A stretch of DNA of 64,000 bases from Hymenobacter cellulosivorans (GCF_022919135.1 NZ_CP095049.1:1302001-1366000), one strand, 5' to 3'. Positions 32,880 to 42,437 are shown, numbered from the stretch's first letter. Notes: generated from the letters alone by a model not told the origin. Made by a program: numbers and translations.

Positions 32880-32943
32880 GTCAGTTGTCGATTGTCAGTT
32901 GTCAGTTCGTGCGGAGGCCTACTTCTAACAACCAACAATTGAC
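32880..32943. repeat. Heptamer-arm inverted repeat, copy F
   Basis: It begins two bases after the CYTH stop. Left arm: GTCAGTT, GTCGATT, GTCAGTT, GTCAGTT (32880-32907), period seven. Right arm: AACAACC, AACAATT, GAC (32927-32943), next to the chrA stop. Same four-unit design as the octamer elements with a shorter unit. Confidence 0.7.
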
Positions 32944-32945
32944 GC

Positions 32946-34181
32946 CTAAAACACAATGCCCGCCGCCAAGCCCGCCAGTACAATGACGTAGGACGGAAAC
33001 TTGTCCCAGAGTAGCACCAGAAATGTAGCGGCCACCAACGCCAGATTCACCGGCGTATCGGGCAGCGGGTGGTACAGCAGGAAGGTGGCGGCGCACACCA
33101 GCCCAGCCGATACGGCATTGATTCCCTCCAGGGAGGCTTTTACCACGCGGTACTGCTTGAGCTGATCCCAGAAGCGAATCAGAAAGAATATGAGCAAGGT
33201 GCCCGGCATAAAGATGCCTGCTGCTGCTACCACTGCGCCCAGAATCTGCCCGCTGATACCGCTGCCTTCCTGCCGCATGGCCAAGGCCCCGATGTACGAG
33301 GCAAACGAGAAATTGGGGCCCGGCATAGCCTGCACCAGGCCCAGCCCGGAAAGGAATTCCTGGGTGGTGAGGTAGCCCTTAAACTCCACAAACTCGGCGA
33401 ACAGCAGCGGGGCCAGCACCTGTCCGCCCCCGAATACGAGGCTACCGTTGCGGTAGAAGTTCTCAAACAAACGCACGGGCAGCAGGCGGGTATAATGGCC
33501 TAACACGGCCGCGCCTACCAGCACGGCCAGCCACAGCGCGAAATTGGCCCACTCAATGTTCAGCGGCTCTTTCTTTTCCAGCACCGGCATTTTGCGGTAG
33601 CGGAACGTGGTGATTACGCCGCCCGCAATGAGCAGCAACGGCAGCACCGAGGGCAGCTGAAATCGGTAGGCCAGCATGGAGGCCGCCACCATCAGGGCCA
33701 CGGAGGTTTTGGTATGAATGACTTTCTCGGCAATCTTGTAAGCCGAGTACGCCACAAATCCCACCGCAATCGGCTGAATGTATTGCACTACGTGGGCAAC
33801 CTGGTCCTTATCAAGGTAGGAGATGGTGAGGCCCGCCAGGGTCATGAACGTGACGGCCGGCAGCATCCAGACCAGCACCGTTAGGTAAGCCAAATTGGGC
33901 CCGCCCAGGCGGTAACCGATGGCGGTAATGGTTTGGGTGGAGGTAGGTCCGGGCAGGATCTGGCACAGGGCCGTTAGTTCCAGCAGCTCGGCGGCCGTCA
34001 GGTAGCGGCGCTTGGCTACCAGCAGCCGCAGCATCATAGCCATATGGGCCTGGGGACCACCAAAGGCCGTAAGACCCAGCGCGGCTACGTCTTTCAGGAA
34101 AATAATTCCTCGTACCCGCTTGGTGCGGGCTCCGCGAGTACCCCGGGGTGGCGGTGCGAGCTGAATTTCTTCCGTTTCCAA
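32946..34181 (-). CDS. chrA: Chromate transporter (bidomain CHR family)
   Basis: 411 aa, two homologous halves. Each half has a CHR signature: AALGLTAFGGPQAHMAMM (about 32-49) and NGSLVFGGGQVLAPLL (about 233-248), plus PGPTSTQTITAIGY and MPGPNFSFASYIGAL. About 10-12 membrane helices. Members export chromate, possibly in exchange for sulfate; many environmental homologues have no proven role. The start is a TTG at 34181; the first in-frame ATG lies inside the conserved FGGPQAH block, so a non-ATG start is needed. It ends next to repeat F. Confidence 0.88.
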   Translation of the reverse strand: METEEIQLAPPPRGTRGARTKRVRGIIFLKDVAALGLTAFGGPQAHMAMMLRLLVAKRRYLTAAELLELTALCQILPGPTSTQTITAIGYRLGGPNLAYLTVLVWMLPAVTFMTLAGLTISYLDKDQVAHVVQYIQPIAVGFVAYSAYKIAEKVIHTKTSVALMVAASMLAYRFQLPSVLPLLLIAGGVITTFRYRKMPVLEKKEPLNIEWANFALWLAVLVGAAVLGHYTRLLPVRLFENFYRNGSLVFGGGQVLAPLLFAEFVEFKGYLTTQEFLSGLGLVQAMPGPNFSFASYIGALAMRQEGSGISGQILGAVVAAAGIFMPGTLLIFFLIRFWDQLKQYRVVKASLEGINAVSAGLVCAATFLLYHPLPDTPVNLALVAATFLVLLWDKFPSYVIVLAGLAAGIVF

Positions 34182-34282
34182 AACGTGGTACTTAGTGGTC
34201 TGACAAGGACGCAGAAAGCCGGGGCAAAAACAATGGTAGGGCTTGGTAAAATAGCGGTCAACCCATTGCCAGCCAGAAAGAA

Positions 34283-34348
34283 AGCTGCCGGTTGCTGAAA
34301 GGAAGGCCGGGAAAATTCCCGCAAGCTCACTTTCAACAACCGGCAGCT
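34283..34348 (-). terminator. Long hairpin terminator after the 2OG oxygenase gene
   Basis: AGCTGCCGGTTGCTGAAAG (34283-34301) pairs with CTTTCAACAACCGGCAGCT (34330-34348), with one mismatch over 19 bases, and an inner GGGAA/TTCCC pair. On the minus strand it is followed by TTTCTTTC. It lies 18 bases beyond the oxygenase stop. Confidence 0.8.
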
Positions 34349-34365
34349 ACTGCTTTTTACGCTAC

Positions 34366-35343
34366 TTATTTCTTTTTGAGGCCTAACTCAATCAGGCGCT
34401 CATTGAGGAATTCGCCGGCGGTAATGTCGGCTTCTTTTTTGGGGTTATCGGGCGTCACGCAGCTTTCCAGGGCGGCCAGACTCATTTCGGAGCGGGGGTG
34501 CATAAAGAAGGGTACCGAGAAGCGCGAGGAGTTCATTTTCTCGCGGGGCGGGTTTACCACGCGGTGAATGGTGCTCTTGAGCACGCCGTTGGTCAGGCGC
34601 TGCAACATGTCGCCCACGTTTACCACAATCTGGTCGGGCAGGGCCGTAATCGGAATCCACTTGCCGTCGCGGCGCTTCACCTGCAGGCCATCGGCCGAGG
34701 CGCCCATGAGCAAGGTAATCAGGTTTATGTCGCCGTGTTCGGCGGCGCGCACAGCGTCGGACGGAACCTCATCGGGGTTCTCAATGGGGAAGTAGTGGAT
34801 GGGCCGCAGGATGCTGTTGCCGTTGCGAACCTTGTCGTCGAAATAATTTTCGGGTAGATTCAGGTACAAAGCAATGGCGCGCAACACGTCTTTACCAGCC
34901 GCTTCCAGGGTGCGGTAAGTGGTAAATGTGCTCTGCTGGAAGGTCGGAACTTCGGCGGGCCAGATGTTGGCCGGGTACTCCTTGCCAATGGGGTCAGTGG
35001 CATCGTCGACCTCCTGGCCCACGTGGAAAAACTCCTTCAGGTCGCCGGTATTGCGGCCCTTGGCATGCTCCTTCCCTTTGCTGATATAGCCGCGCTGGCC
35101 AGCCAGTTCGGGGTTTTCGTAGCGCTGCTTGGCATCGTCGGGCAACGCGAAGAAGGCTTTTACGTCATTGTAGAGAGCGGCCGTCTGCTCGTCGGTGAGG
35201 CCATGATTCTTCAGGGCCACGAAGCCAATGTTCTGATACGCTTCGCCGAGCTGCTGCACGAAGCGGGCCTTACGCTCCGGGTCACCGGAACGGAAATCGG
35301 CCAAGTCGAGGGAGGGAATTTCTTCCAACAATTTTTCTTCCAT
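34366..35343 (-). CDS. Isopenicillin N synthase-like 2-oxoglutarate/Fe(II) oxygenase
   Basis: 325 aa cytosolic dioxygenase. N-terminal DIOX_N part (IPSLDLADFRSG, GFVALKNHGL). The iron ligands are His203 and Asp205 (EHGDINLIT) and His260 (STIHRVVNP). Arg274-x-Ser276 (RFSVPFF) should bind 2-oxoglutarate. RGYISKGKEHAKGRN and LKEFFHVGQE are common in this bacterial subgroup. The reaction is unknown; these are not assumed to make beta-lactams. It has its own terminator and stands between chrA and a divergent lipoprotein gene. Confidence 0.87.
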   Translation of the reverse strand: MEEKLLEEIPSLDLADFRSGDPERKARFVQQLGEAYQNIGFVALKNHGLTDEQTAALYNDVKAFFALPDDAKQRYENPELAGQRGYISKGKEHAKGRNTGDLKEFFHVGQEVDDATDPIGKEYPANIWPAEVPTFQQSTFTTYRTLEAAGKDVLRAIALYLNLPENYFDDKVRNGNSILRPIHYFPIENPDEVPSDAVRAAEHGDINLITLLMGASADGLQVKRRDGKWIPITALPDQIVVNVGDMLQRLTNGVLKSTIHRVVNPPREKMNSSRFSVPFFMHPRSEMSLAALESCVTPDNPKKEADITAGEFLNERLIELGLKKK

Positions 35344-35478
35344 AGCGGAAAATCAATATACTTTTGAGCAAACCTTACGTATTGCGCAAGGTACTTAAAA
35401 AATCATTCGTCGTCCCGGTGTGGGGCGCGGCCGGACGAGCGGTCCGGTGGTCTTTTTAATCCTTCCACCATTTCCCTC

Positions 35479-36303
35479 ATGAAAGCATCTGCTTTACTAA
35501 TGAGCAGCGTCATGCTGCTTGGTCTGGCCGCCTGCGACACGGCCAAACAAACCCAGGAGTCCGGTTCGCAAGCCACCGCCGAACGCGTGACCAGCGCGGC
35601 TACCATGGAGAAAAACGGTATCCGTTTGACACCATTCACGGATTCGCCCAAAAACCCTGAAGCGCAACTGCAACTCAAGTCGCCCGCAACAGGTTCCACG
35701 GTGCCTAGCGGGAGCGTATCGTTCGATTACGACATCACCAATTTCCAGCTGACCAAGATGACGGGTGGTATGCACTCGGAGGAAATGGCCAACTCGGAAA
35801 AAGGCCAGCACATTCATAATATCGTGGATAATGAGCCCTACACGGCCCACTATACCACTGAATTCACCAAGCCTATTGTCGACGGCCAGCACGTGGTGCT
35901 GTCGTTCCTGTCGCGCTCCTACCACGAGAGCCTCAAGCACCGCGGCGCCTACGATCTGCGCGTCATTACGGTAGGTGACGCTGCTACTGCTAAGCCCCTG
36001 AACGCCGACCTTCAGGCTCCGCACCTGTTCTACAGCCGCCCCAAAGACACGTACTCCGGCAAGGATGCGGCCAAGGTAATGCTGGACTTCTACCTGGTAA
36101 ACACGACGTTGTCGCCGGAAGGCAACCGGGTGCGGGCCACTATCAACGGCACCGAGTTTATGCTCGAACAGTGGGCCCCCTACATGATGGAAGGCCTGCC
36201 CGCCGGCCAAAACACTATCAAGCTGGAGCTGGTAGATGCTAGCGGCAACCTGATTCCTGGTCCGTTCAACTCGGTAACGCGCAACTTTACGCTGCAGCCG
36301 TAA
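35479..36303 (+). CDS. Lipoprotein, unknown function
   Basis: 274 aa. Lipobox LGLAAC gives a lipidated Cys19. After a Gln/Ser/Ala-rich tether, residues about 45-140 and 160-274 look like two beta-sandwich domains. The first includes LKSPATGSTVPSGSVSFDY and then MHSEEMANSEKGQHIHNI, with a notable Met/His/Glu cluster. The second ends GPFNSVTRNFTLQP. Cell-envelope localisation is clear; a role is not. The His-rich GQHIHN stretch could bind metal, which is speculation. A terminator follows. Confidence 0.7.
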   Translation: MKASALLMSSVMLLGLAACDTAKQTQESGSQATAERVTSAATMEKNGIRLTPFTDSPKNPEAQLQLKSPATGSTVPSGSVSFDYDITNFQLTKMTGGMHSEEMANSEKGQHIHNIVDNEPYTAHYTTEFTKPIVDGQHVVLSFLSRSYHESLKHRGAYDLRVITVGDAATAKPLNADLQAPHLFYSRPKDTYSGKDAAKVMLDFYLVNTTLSPEGNRVRATINGTEFMLEQWAPYMMEGLPAGQNTIKLELVDASGNLIPGPFNSVTRNFTLQP

Positions 36304-36328
36304 CGCCTGAGCTACTCCGGGATAGTAC

Positions 36329-36360
36329 AAAGCCCGTCGGCCCCGTGCCGACGGGCTTTT
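36329..36360. terminator. Bidirectional terminator
   Basis: AAAGCCCGTCGGC (36329-36341) pairs with GCCGACGGGCTTTT (36347-36360), between the convergent lipoprotein and barrel genes. Confidence 0.88.
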
Positions 36361-36383
36361 TGCTGTCCGACAGCGCCGGTGCA

Positions 36384-38395
36384 TCAGTCCCGACGCAGGG
36401 TGCGCAGGCGCCAGTGCAGACTCACTTCGAAGTAGGGGTAAAGGTTCCTAGTTGCGCGCTGCAGGTCTTCGGGCGTGTAGCTGGTGCCCACATAAGTGCC
36501 CTGGCCCTCGGTGTAGCGGTAGAAGGTGCGCAGCTGCTGCAGCCACAGGCTGGCCACCAGTGTGAAGCCCGAGGTGGTGCGTCGTTCGTAGGCAATATCG
36601 GGGCCCTGCTGCCGGGTGAGGCTGTGCAGGTAGATAAGCGTGGTGGTGCTGGACCCGATGAGAGCCGCCCGGCCGTGGGTGCGCTGCTCCAAAAAACGGT
36701 AGCCCAGGCGCAGGCTGCTCGCGCCCCGTGACCCGCTCCAGCTCTGGCGCAGGCCAGCCGCCAAATCGTGGGTGATGGTCGTGTCCAGGGGGCTTTCCTT
36801 AAATTCGGGCCAGTTGAGCAAGCCAATGCGGTTTTCGCGCCGTGCATAATCGAGGGAGGCCAGCAGGCGGGGCGTAAACTGGTAATTAACGTGCTGCTGT
36901 TGCTCCAAAATTCGGCTGGCCCGGTTTTTCAGCTGCTCGCTCAGCCGGTCGCGCACCTGGTAGCTCACCCACAGGTGGTAGGTCGACTTGAGGCTCAAGC
37001 GGCCCGGTGCCCACGTAAACGACGGTTCCCAGTGCAGAAGCCGGTCGGTATAGTTTTCGGCGCTCAGGGCCGCCCGAATAAAAACGAACTGCCGGTATTC
37101 GGCCCCGGTGGCCAGGGACGTGCGAAAAGCCCCGGCCCAGCGGCCTACCCACACCAGGCGCAACCCCTGCTGGGCTTCGTCGCGGTCTTGGTTGTTGTTC
37201 TTGCTGGGCGTATCGACCCGCAGTAGCTGCGCAGTGCCCAGCAGCGTGAGCGAATGACGAGAGGTCGGCAGCCAAGTCAGCTCAGATTGCCACAGCGTGG
37301 TTTTTTCGGAAATGTCTTTGATTTGCTCCCGCTCGGTAGCGGCCCTAAACCGGCTGTCCGACAGGTTCCGGTTGTTGTCCAGCGCGTAATTGCGGTTCCG
37401 CTCCCGGTAGTTGAACAGTAGCATAAACTGCAGCTTCTTTCCTTGCACGCGCACTTCCTGGCGGGTATCGAGTTCCTGCTGCCGGTACCCGATGTTCTGT
37501 ACCGTGTCCGATTCAGCGCTAAGCTGCCGGTAGGCAAAAGCCCGACGGGGCAATGCCAGCAGGTTGTCGGAGCGAAAAGCGACTTTGTCGCCGAGCTGGT
37601 AGGTCCAGCTGAGCTGGGTCGAAATGGTGTCGCTCTGAATGCGCTGCACGTTGCCGGGCACGTAGTCTTCGGCCCGGTTCGAGCGGTAGCCCAGCCGTAG
37701 CGAGCCGCTGGAATATTCGTCGAGGGTTCGTTCGTAGTAGCCTTCGGCCAGGGTGCGCTGCCAGATGCGCGGGCCTAGTTGGGAGCGGGTGCCGAACAGG
37801 CGCACAGCCACGGGCTGCCGCGTCGCGCTGCTGGGGTAAATCAGCGTCGTGACTTCCAGGCCGTAAGATGGCCCTAGGTCGCGCCGGCCGTTGCGGGCAT
37901 CGGAGGCACCGCCGCCGAACAGCACGTAGCGCGCCGTCGAGAGCGTATCGAGGGCCGGGGCCAGGCGCAGGCGGTGCTCGTAGCCCAGGCGGGCCAGCCA
38001 GGCGCCGGTGCGGGTAGCGTTGGCCCGGCTCTGCTCATAGTGCAGCAGCTGCCCTACTTGCCAGTGCCGGCCCACAGCCACGGTGTGTAGCAGGTGGGCG
38101 CCGTAGTCTTCGCGCACAAAGGGAGGCTGGCCCCGCTCATCGTAAATCCAGTCGCTGAACAGGCGGTAGTCCAGCAGTTGCCGGGGGTAAGGTGGGCTCG
38201 GCCCCGTAGGTCAGTTTGCTGGGAATACGTGCTGATACCCACGCGCCGGGTCCGGAAGGAAAGCAGGAGCAGCGAATCGGCGCTGGCCGCGGGGGTGTCG
38301 GGAGTAACGGTCTGGGCGGCAGCCGGCTCTGCCAGGCTTCCCTCCAGCAGCAGCAACAGACAAGCAGCAGACAAAAAAGCTCGACAGCGGCGCAT
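36384..38395 (-). pseudogene. Outer-membrane beta-barrel gene interrupted by a frameshift
   Basis: A signal peptide starts at 38395 (RRCRAFLSAACLLLLLEGSLAEPAAAQ) and continues in frame to about 38186. The long 577-codon barrel frame (ending at 36384, FEVSLHWRLRTLRRD) joins only if one base is added at the run GGGGG (38183-38187; C5 on the coding strand). The restored junction would read LTPRQLLDYRLFSDWIYDE, continuous in character. The barrel part is rich in Arg, Tyr and alternating strands and should span the outer membrane; its cargo is unknown. It may be a true mutation or a homopolymer sequencing error. No start codon of its own would secrete the downstream part. Confidence 0.75.
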
Positions 38396-38642
38396 GGGAG
38401 GGAAACGGCCAAGGGCAACCGCTACGGCGTAAGTTAGCTAATCGGTAAACGGGCTACAACTGTCGCCTAAATCTAGGTTTTAGACAAATAATCGAACTTT
38501 ATAAGTATTGGAGTGTGTATTTTTGGCTCCCCTGGCGTGTGCTACGAAACCCGCGTGCTGTTCAGGACGTCTTGAGTGTTTGGAACTGTCGCACGGACAG
38601 GTCCGCATGCACCCGCAGACCTCCGTTTTGCCATCTAAGCTT
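38396..38642. promoter_or_regulatory. Divergent intergenic region, OmpA-gene promoter
   Basis: This AT-rich gap separates the barrel gene from the PD40-OmpA gene. TATTTTTG (38518-38525) matches TAnnTTTG 118 bases before the ATG at 38643, implying a leader of about 110 bases. No other structure stands out. Confidence 0.45.
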
Positions 38643-40685
38643 ATGATCGTTCGAAAACTTGTTCTTTCCCTCGGGTTAATTGTTGGTATGGGAAGCTGGG
38701 CGCATGCCCAACGGGCCATCTGGGCCTCAAAAGTAGTGGAGGTCTCGTCCCAGAAGGCGGAGGGGAAAGAGGCCTTTTCGCCGGAGAAAGTACTAGGTGA
38801 GCCGAATGCCCAGCCGCTGGGCCAGATCAACAACGACGCCTGGATTCCGAAGAAGGAAGGGGCCAACGAGTTTATCGAGGTTCGCTACGGCAAATCCATT
38901 ATTGCCAAGCAGGTGACGGTCGTGGAAAACTTCAATCCGGGCTCCATCACCAAAATTGAGTTAGTAGATACCCGCGGCACCCGGCACCAGGTATACGAAA
39001 ACAAGAGCCCGGGCCCGCTGGCCGAGGCGTTTCGGTCGTTGAGCGTCACGTTTCCGGCCGCCACGTACCGCACCGTGGGGGTTGTCGTGTCGATGAACAC
39101 CAAGGCCGTGGAGGGCGTCAACCAGATTGATGCCATTGGCATTGCCGACGTTGCCGAAACCATGGTAAAGAAAGAGTTTATAGCCCAGGCGGAAGGCGTG
39201 CGGTTCGACTCGGCTATGGTAAATCTGGGAGCCAACGTCAATTCCAAGTACGTGGATACCCACCCGGTTATTTCGCCGGATGGCAAAACCCTGTTCTTCG
39301 CCCGTCAGGAAAGTCCGCAGAACGTGGGCGGCGCCAACGACGTGCAGGACGTGTGGTATAGCACCCTGGCTAACGCCGCCAAGAAAACCTGGAACCAGGC
39401 CAAGAACATCGGCGGCCCTATCAACACGCCCGGCCCCAACGGTCTGGCCTCGGTGTCGTCGGATGGCAATACGGCCCTGCTCATCAACGTGTATAACCCT
39501 GACGGCACGCTGGACCCGAAAGGGGCCAGCATTTCGCGCCGCACCAAAACCGGCTGGGGTATGCCGGTCAAAATTGAAATCGAGGACTTTTACAACGACG
39601 ATGACGAAAACGTCGACTACTTCCTGAGCACCTCGGGCAAGTTTCTGCTGATGGCCGTGCAGCGCAAGGATGGCAAAGGTGCCCAGGATATTTACGTGAG
39701 CTTCAAGAAGGAAGACGGTCGTACCTGGACCCGGCCCAAAAACCTGGGTGCTACCATCAACACCAAAAAGGCCGAGTTTGCGCCTTTCCTGGCTGCCGAC
39801 GGTAAAACGCTGTACTTCGCCTCCGAAGGCCTGGGCGGCTACGGCAAGAGCGACATTTTCTCCTCCAAGCGCCTCGACGACTCCTGGACCAACTGGTCGA
39901 AGCCGCGCAACCTGGGCCCCAATATCAACTCCCCCGACTTCGACGGCTACTTCACGTTGTCGGCGGCCGGCGAAGATGCGTACCTGGTGTCGTCGCGCAA
40001 TGGTATCGGCAACTCCCGCGACATTTTCCGCATCAACCTGACACCGCAGTTCAAACCTGAAGTGGTGACACTGGTGCGCGGACGGGTACTGGATGCCGCT
40101 ACCAAGAAGCCAGTAGCTGCTACCATTAAGTACGAAAACCTGCTGACCGGCGAAGAAATCGGGGTAGCCGAAACCAGCCCCGTAGATGGCTCCTACACCA
40201 TCGTGTTGCCCTCGGGCGCCCATTACGGCTACCGCGCCGAGGCTGAAAACTACCTGGCCGAAAGCGACAACCTGGACGTGACGGACCGGCAGAACTACTC
40301 GGAAGTCAACCACGACCTGTTCCTGGTGCCTTTCGCCGTCGGTTCGACCATTAAGCTGAACAACATTTTCTTTGCCCAGAGTAAGTACTACCTGCGCGAC
40401 AACTCTTACCCCGAATTGCTGCGCCTGGTGCGTATTCTGAAGGACTACCCCACGGTGGAAATCAAGCTGGAAGGCCACACCGACAACCAGGGTGACCCCG
40501 CGCTGAACCTGAAGCTCAGCCTGGACCGGGTGAACGAGGTAAAGAAGTACCTGGTATCGAAAGGCATCAGCGGCCACCGCATCACTACCGAGGGTTTTGG
40601 TGACAAAAAGCCTATTGCCAGCAACGAGCAAGAAGAAAGCCGCAAGCTTAACCGCCGCGTAGAATTCCGAATTACGAAGAAATAA
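38643..40685 (+). CDS. PD40/CRD/OmpA-domain envelope protein
   Basis: 680 aa. Signal peptide about 1-22 (LVLSLGLIVGMGSWAHA). An N-terminal beta-sandwich of discoidin/F5-8 character (about 23-165, AIWASKVVEVSSQ, FIEVRYGKSIIAKQVTVVE) precedes WD40-like PD40 repeats (VISPDGKTLFFARQ, LAADGKTLYFASEGLGGYGKSD, LSAAGEDAYLVSS). Next is a carboxypeptidase regulatory-like domain (RGRVLDAATKKPVAATI). The C-terminal OmpA domain has the peptidoglycan-binding block LEGHTDNQGDPALNLKLS, then RVNEVKKYLVSKG and NRRVEF. The arrangement resembles PorE of the type IX secretion system but lacks its TPR region. It probably tethers an outer-membrane assembly to peptidoglycan. Confidence 0.85.
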   Translation: MIVRKLVLSLGLIVGMGSWAHAQRAIWASKVVEVSSQKAEGKEAFSPEKVLGEPNAQPLGQINNDAWIPKKEGANEFIEVRYGKSIIAKQVTVVENFNPGSITKIELVDTRGTRHQVYENKSPGPLAEAFRSLSVTFPAATYRTVGVVVSMNTKAVEGVNQIDAIGIADVAETMVKKEFIAQAEGVRFDSAMVNLGANVNSKYVDTHPVISPDGKTLFFARQESPQNVGGANDVQDVWYSTLANAAKKTWNQAKNIGGPINTPGPNGLASVSSDGNTALLINVYNPDGTLDPKGASISRRTKTGWGMPVKIEIEDFYNDDDENVDYFLSTSGKFLLMAVQRKDGKGAQDIYVSFKKEDGRTWTRPKNLGATINTKKAEFAPFLAADGKTLYFASEGLGGYGKSDIFSSKRLDDSWTNWSKPRNLGPNINSPDFDGYFTLSAAGEDAYLVSSRNGIGNSRDIFRINLTPQFKPEVVTLVRGRVLDAATKKPVAATIKYENLLTGEEIGVAETSPVDGSYTIVLPSGAHYGYRAEAENYLAESDNLDVTDRQNYSEVNHDLFLVPFAVGSTIKLNNIFFAQSKYYLRDNSYPELLRLVRILKDYPTVEIKLEGHTDNQGDPALNLKLSLDRVNEVKKYLVSKGISGHRITTEGFGDKKPIASNEQEESRKLNRRVEFRITKK

Positions 40686-40767
40686 GAAGCTAGTAGGGAA
40701 TTGTGCTAATCACCTGTCCTCGTGAGGCCAAAGGCTGAAGCTGCGCAGTACGACACTTCATTTTACT

Positions 40768-40806
40768 AAAAAAGCCCCTTACTACACGTGGTAGTAAGGG
40801 GCTTTT
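40768..40806. terminator. Bidirectional terminator
   Basis: GCCCCTTACTAC (40774-40785) pairs with GTAGTAAGGGGC (40791-40802), with A-run and T-run flanks, between the convergent OmpA and floA genes. Confidence 0.9.
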
Positions 40807-40886
40807 TGCTTCAGGGTACTCTGCATAGGTCAGAGCAGAGGACGGGGCCGTGCTTTATGCGCCATGATGCGTCTTCTGCAACTACA

Positions 40887-41888
40887 TTAACTCAGTCTAG
40901 ACTCGTCACGGCCGGGCTTAGTGCTGCTGTTTTGCCCGCCGGGGTTGGCAATAGAGTCGCGCATGTCGGTGTCGGCTTGCACGTTGCGCATTTTGTAGTA
41001 GTCCATGACGCCCAGGTTGCCGGAGCGGAAGGCGTCGGCAATGGCCTTGGGAATTTCGGCTTCGGCATCGACCACGCGGGCCTTGGCTTCCTGGGTTTTG
41101 GCGCGGTTTTCCTGCTCCACGGCCACGGCCATAGCGCGCCGTTCTTCGGCTTTGGCTTCGGCTACTTTCAGGTCGGCGGTAGCCTGGTCAATTTGCAGCT
41201 TGGCCCCGATGTTTTCGCCAATGTCGATGTCGGCAATGTCGATGGACAGAATTTCGAAGGCCGTGCCGGCGTCGAGGCCTTTGCTAAGTACGAGCTTGGA
41301 GATTTTGTCGGGGTTTTCGAGCACCTCCTTGTGCGACACCGACGAGCCGATGCTGGTCACGATGCCTTCCCCGACCCGGGCCAGGATGGTTTCCTCACCG
41401 GCCCCGCCCACGAGCTGGGTGATATTGGCCCGCACCGTGACGCGGGCAATGACGATGAGCTGAATACCATCCTGCGAGACGGCCGCCACGTTGGGCGTGT
41501 TGATGACTTTCGGGTTTACCGATGTCGTGACGGCCTCAAACACGTTGCGGCCGGCCAGGTCAATGGCGGTGGCCTGCTTGAAGTCGAGCGGAATATTGGC
41601 TTTATCGGCCGAAATCAGGGCTTTAATAACGTTGGGCACGTTGCCGCCGGCCAGAAAGTGCGTTTCCAGCTCATTGCTGGTAATGTGCAGGCCCGCCTTA
41701 GTAGCTGTGATTAGGGAGTTGACGATGAGCGTAGGCGAGACTTTGCGCACCCGCATCAGCACCAGTTGGAACAAGCTCACCCGAACGCCGGAGAAAATGG
41801 CCGTAATCCAGAGGCTGATGGGGAAAAAGTAAAGAAAAACCAGCAGCGCAACGGCGGCTATGATAAGCGGGGCGAAAGGCACGTTCAT
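40887..41888 (-). CDS. floA: Flotillin-like protein FloA
   Basis: 333 aa, normal FloA/YqfA length. One N-terminal hairpin membrane segment (about 7-35), then a PHB/SPFH-like domain ([57 protein letters not shown]) and a long Ala/Glu coiled coil ([20 protein letters not shown] and on). FloA scaffolds functional membrane microdomains in bacteria. nfeD lies 84 bases upstream on the same strand, the classic partner, so the two form an operon. Confidence 0.94.
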   Translation of the reverse strand: MNVPFAPLIIAAVALLVFLYFFPISLWITAIFSGVRVSLFQLVLMRVRKVSPTLIVNSLITATKAGLHITSNELETHFLAGGNVPNVIKALISADKANIPLDFKQATAIDLAGRNVFEAVTTSVNPKVINTPNVAAVSQDGIQLIVIARVTVRANITQLVGGAGEETILARVGEGIVTSIGSSVSHKEVLENPDKISKLVLSKGLDAGTAFEILSIDIADIDIGENIGAKLQIDQATADLKVAEAKAEERRAMAVAVEQENRAKTQEAKARVVDAEAEIPKAIADAFRSGNLGVMDYYKMRNVQADTDMRDSIANPGGQNSSTKPGRDESRLS

Positions 41889-41972
41889 ACTGAGTAAGTT
41901 AGTATCAGCTCCGAGTTACGAGTTTTTCCCTGGTTTCCCGTGCCAAGCCGGTACTGCAACGGTGTACCTGTT

Positions 41973-42437
41973 TTAGGCCTGCTCCACCACAATGCGGTTT
42001 TGCTCGATGCCCAGGACCCGTACGGGCGTGCCAGAAGCCAGAAACTCACCCCGGGTCACTACTTCGCGCCGGTCGTCATCGAACAGAGCCGTGCCGGCCG
42101 GGCGCAGCGCCGACAGAGTCCGGCCTACGGTACCGGGCTCTACATCGGGCCGGCGGGCGTCGCGCACACTCGTGTTGTTGACGTCGGTAAGGGCGAAGCG
42201 GTGCAGATTTTTGGGCCGCAGCCCCAGGTAGAGCACCACGCCTGCCAGCACTGCCGCCGTAACCAGCGTGATGTGGCCGCCGGTGCTGCCCAGGTCGCGG
42301 TAGCCCAGCCAGATACCAGCCGCCAACAAGGCAAACCCTACCAGGCCGACCAATGTGGTGCCGGGAATGAAGAGGACTTCGGCCAGCAAAAACAGCAGGC
42401 CAAATAGCAGGAGCAGGGAAATGGTAATCCAGTCCAT
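41973..42437 (-). CDS. NfeD-family membrane protein
   Basis: 154 aa, the short NfeD form. Three hydrophobic helices (about 4-24, 27-46, 54-75) are followed by a C-terminal OB-fold (about 95-150: GTVGRTLSALRPAGTALFDD, VTRGEFLASGTPVRVLGIEQNRIVVE). NfeD proteins work with flotillins; floA is immediately downstream. The serine-protease part of long NfeD proteins is absent, as usual in this arrangement. Confidence 0.9.
   Translation of the reverse strand: MDWITISLLLLFGLLFLLAEVLFIPGTTLVGLVGFALLAAGIWLGYRDLGSTGGHITLVTAAVLAGVVLYLGLRPKNLHRFALTDVNNTSVRDARRPDVEPGTVGRTLSALRPAGTALFDDDRREVVTRGEFLASGTPVRVLGIEQNRIVVEQA

Noticed and set aside
22025..32943. Phased short repeats considered as a CRISPR array
   Set aside because: Units are 7-8 bp, contiguous and without spacers; arms are complementary and no cas gene is present.
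38961..40631. 556-codon open frame on the minus strand
   Set aside because: Antisense to the PD40-OmpA gene, whose domains are unambiguous.
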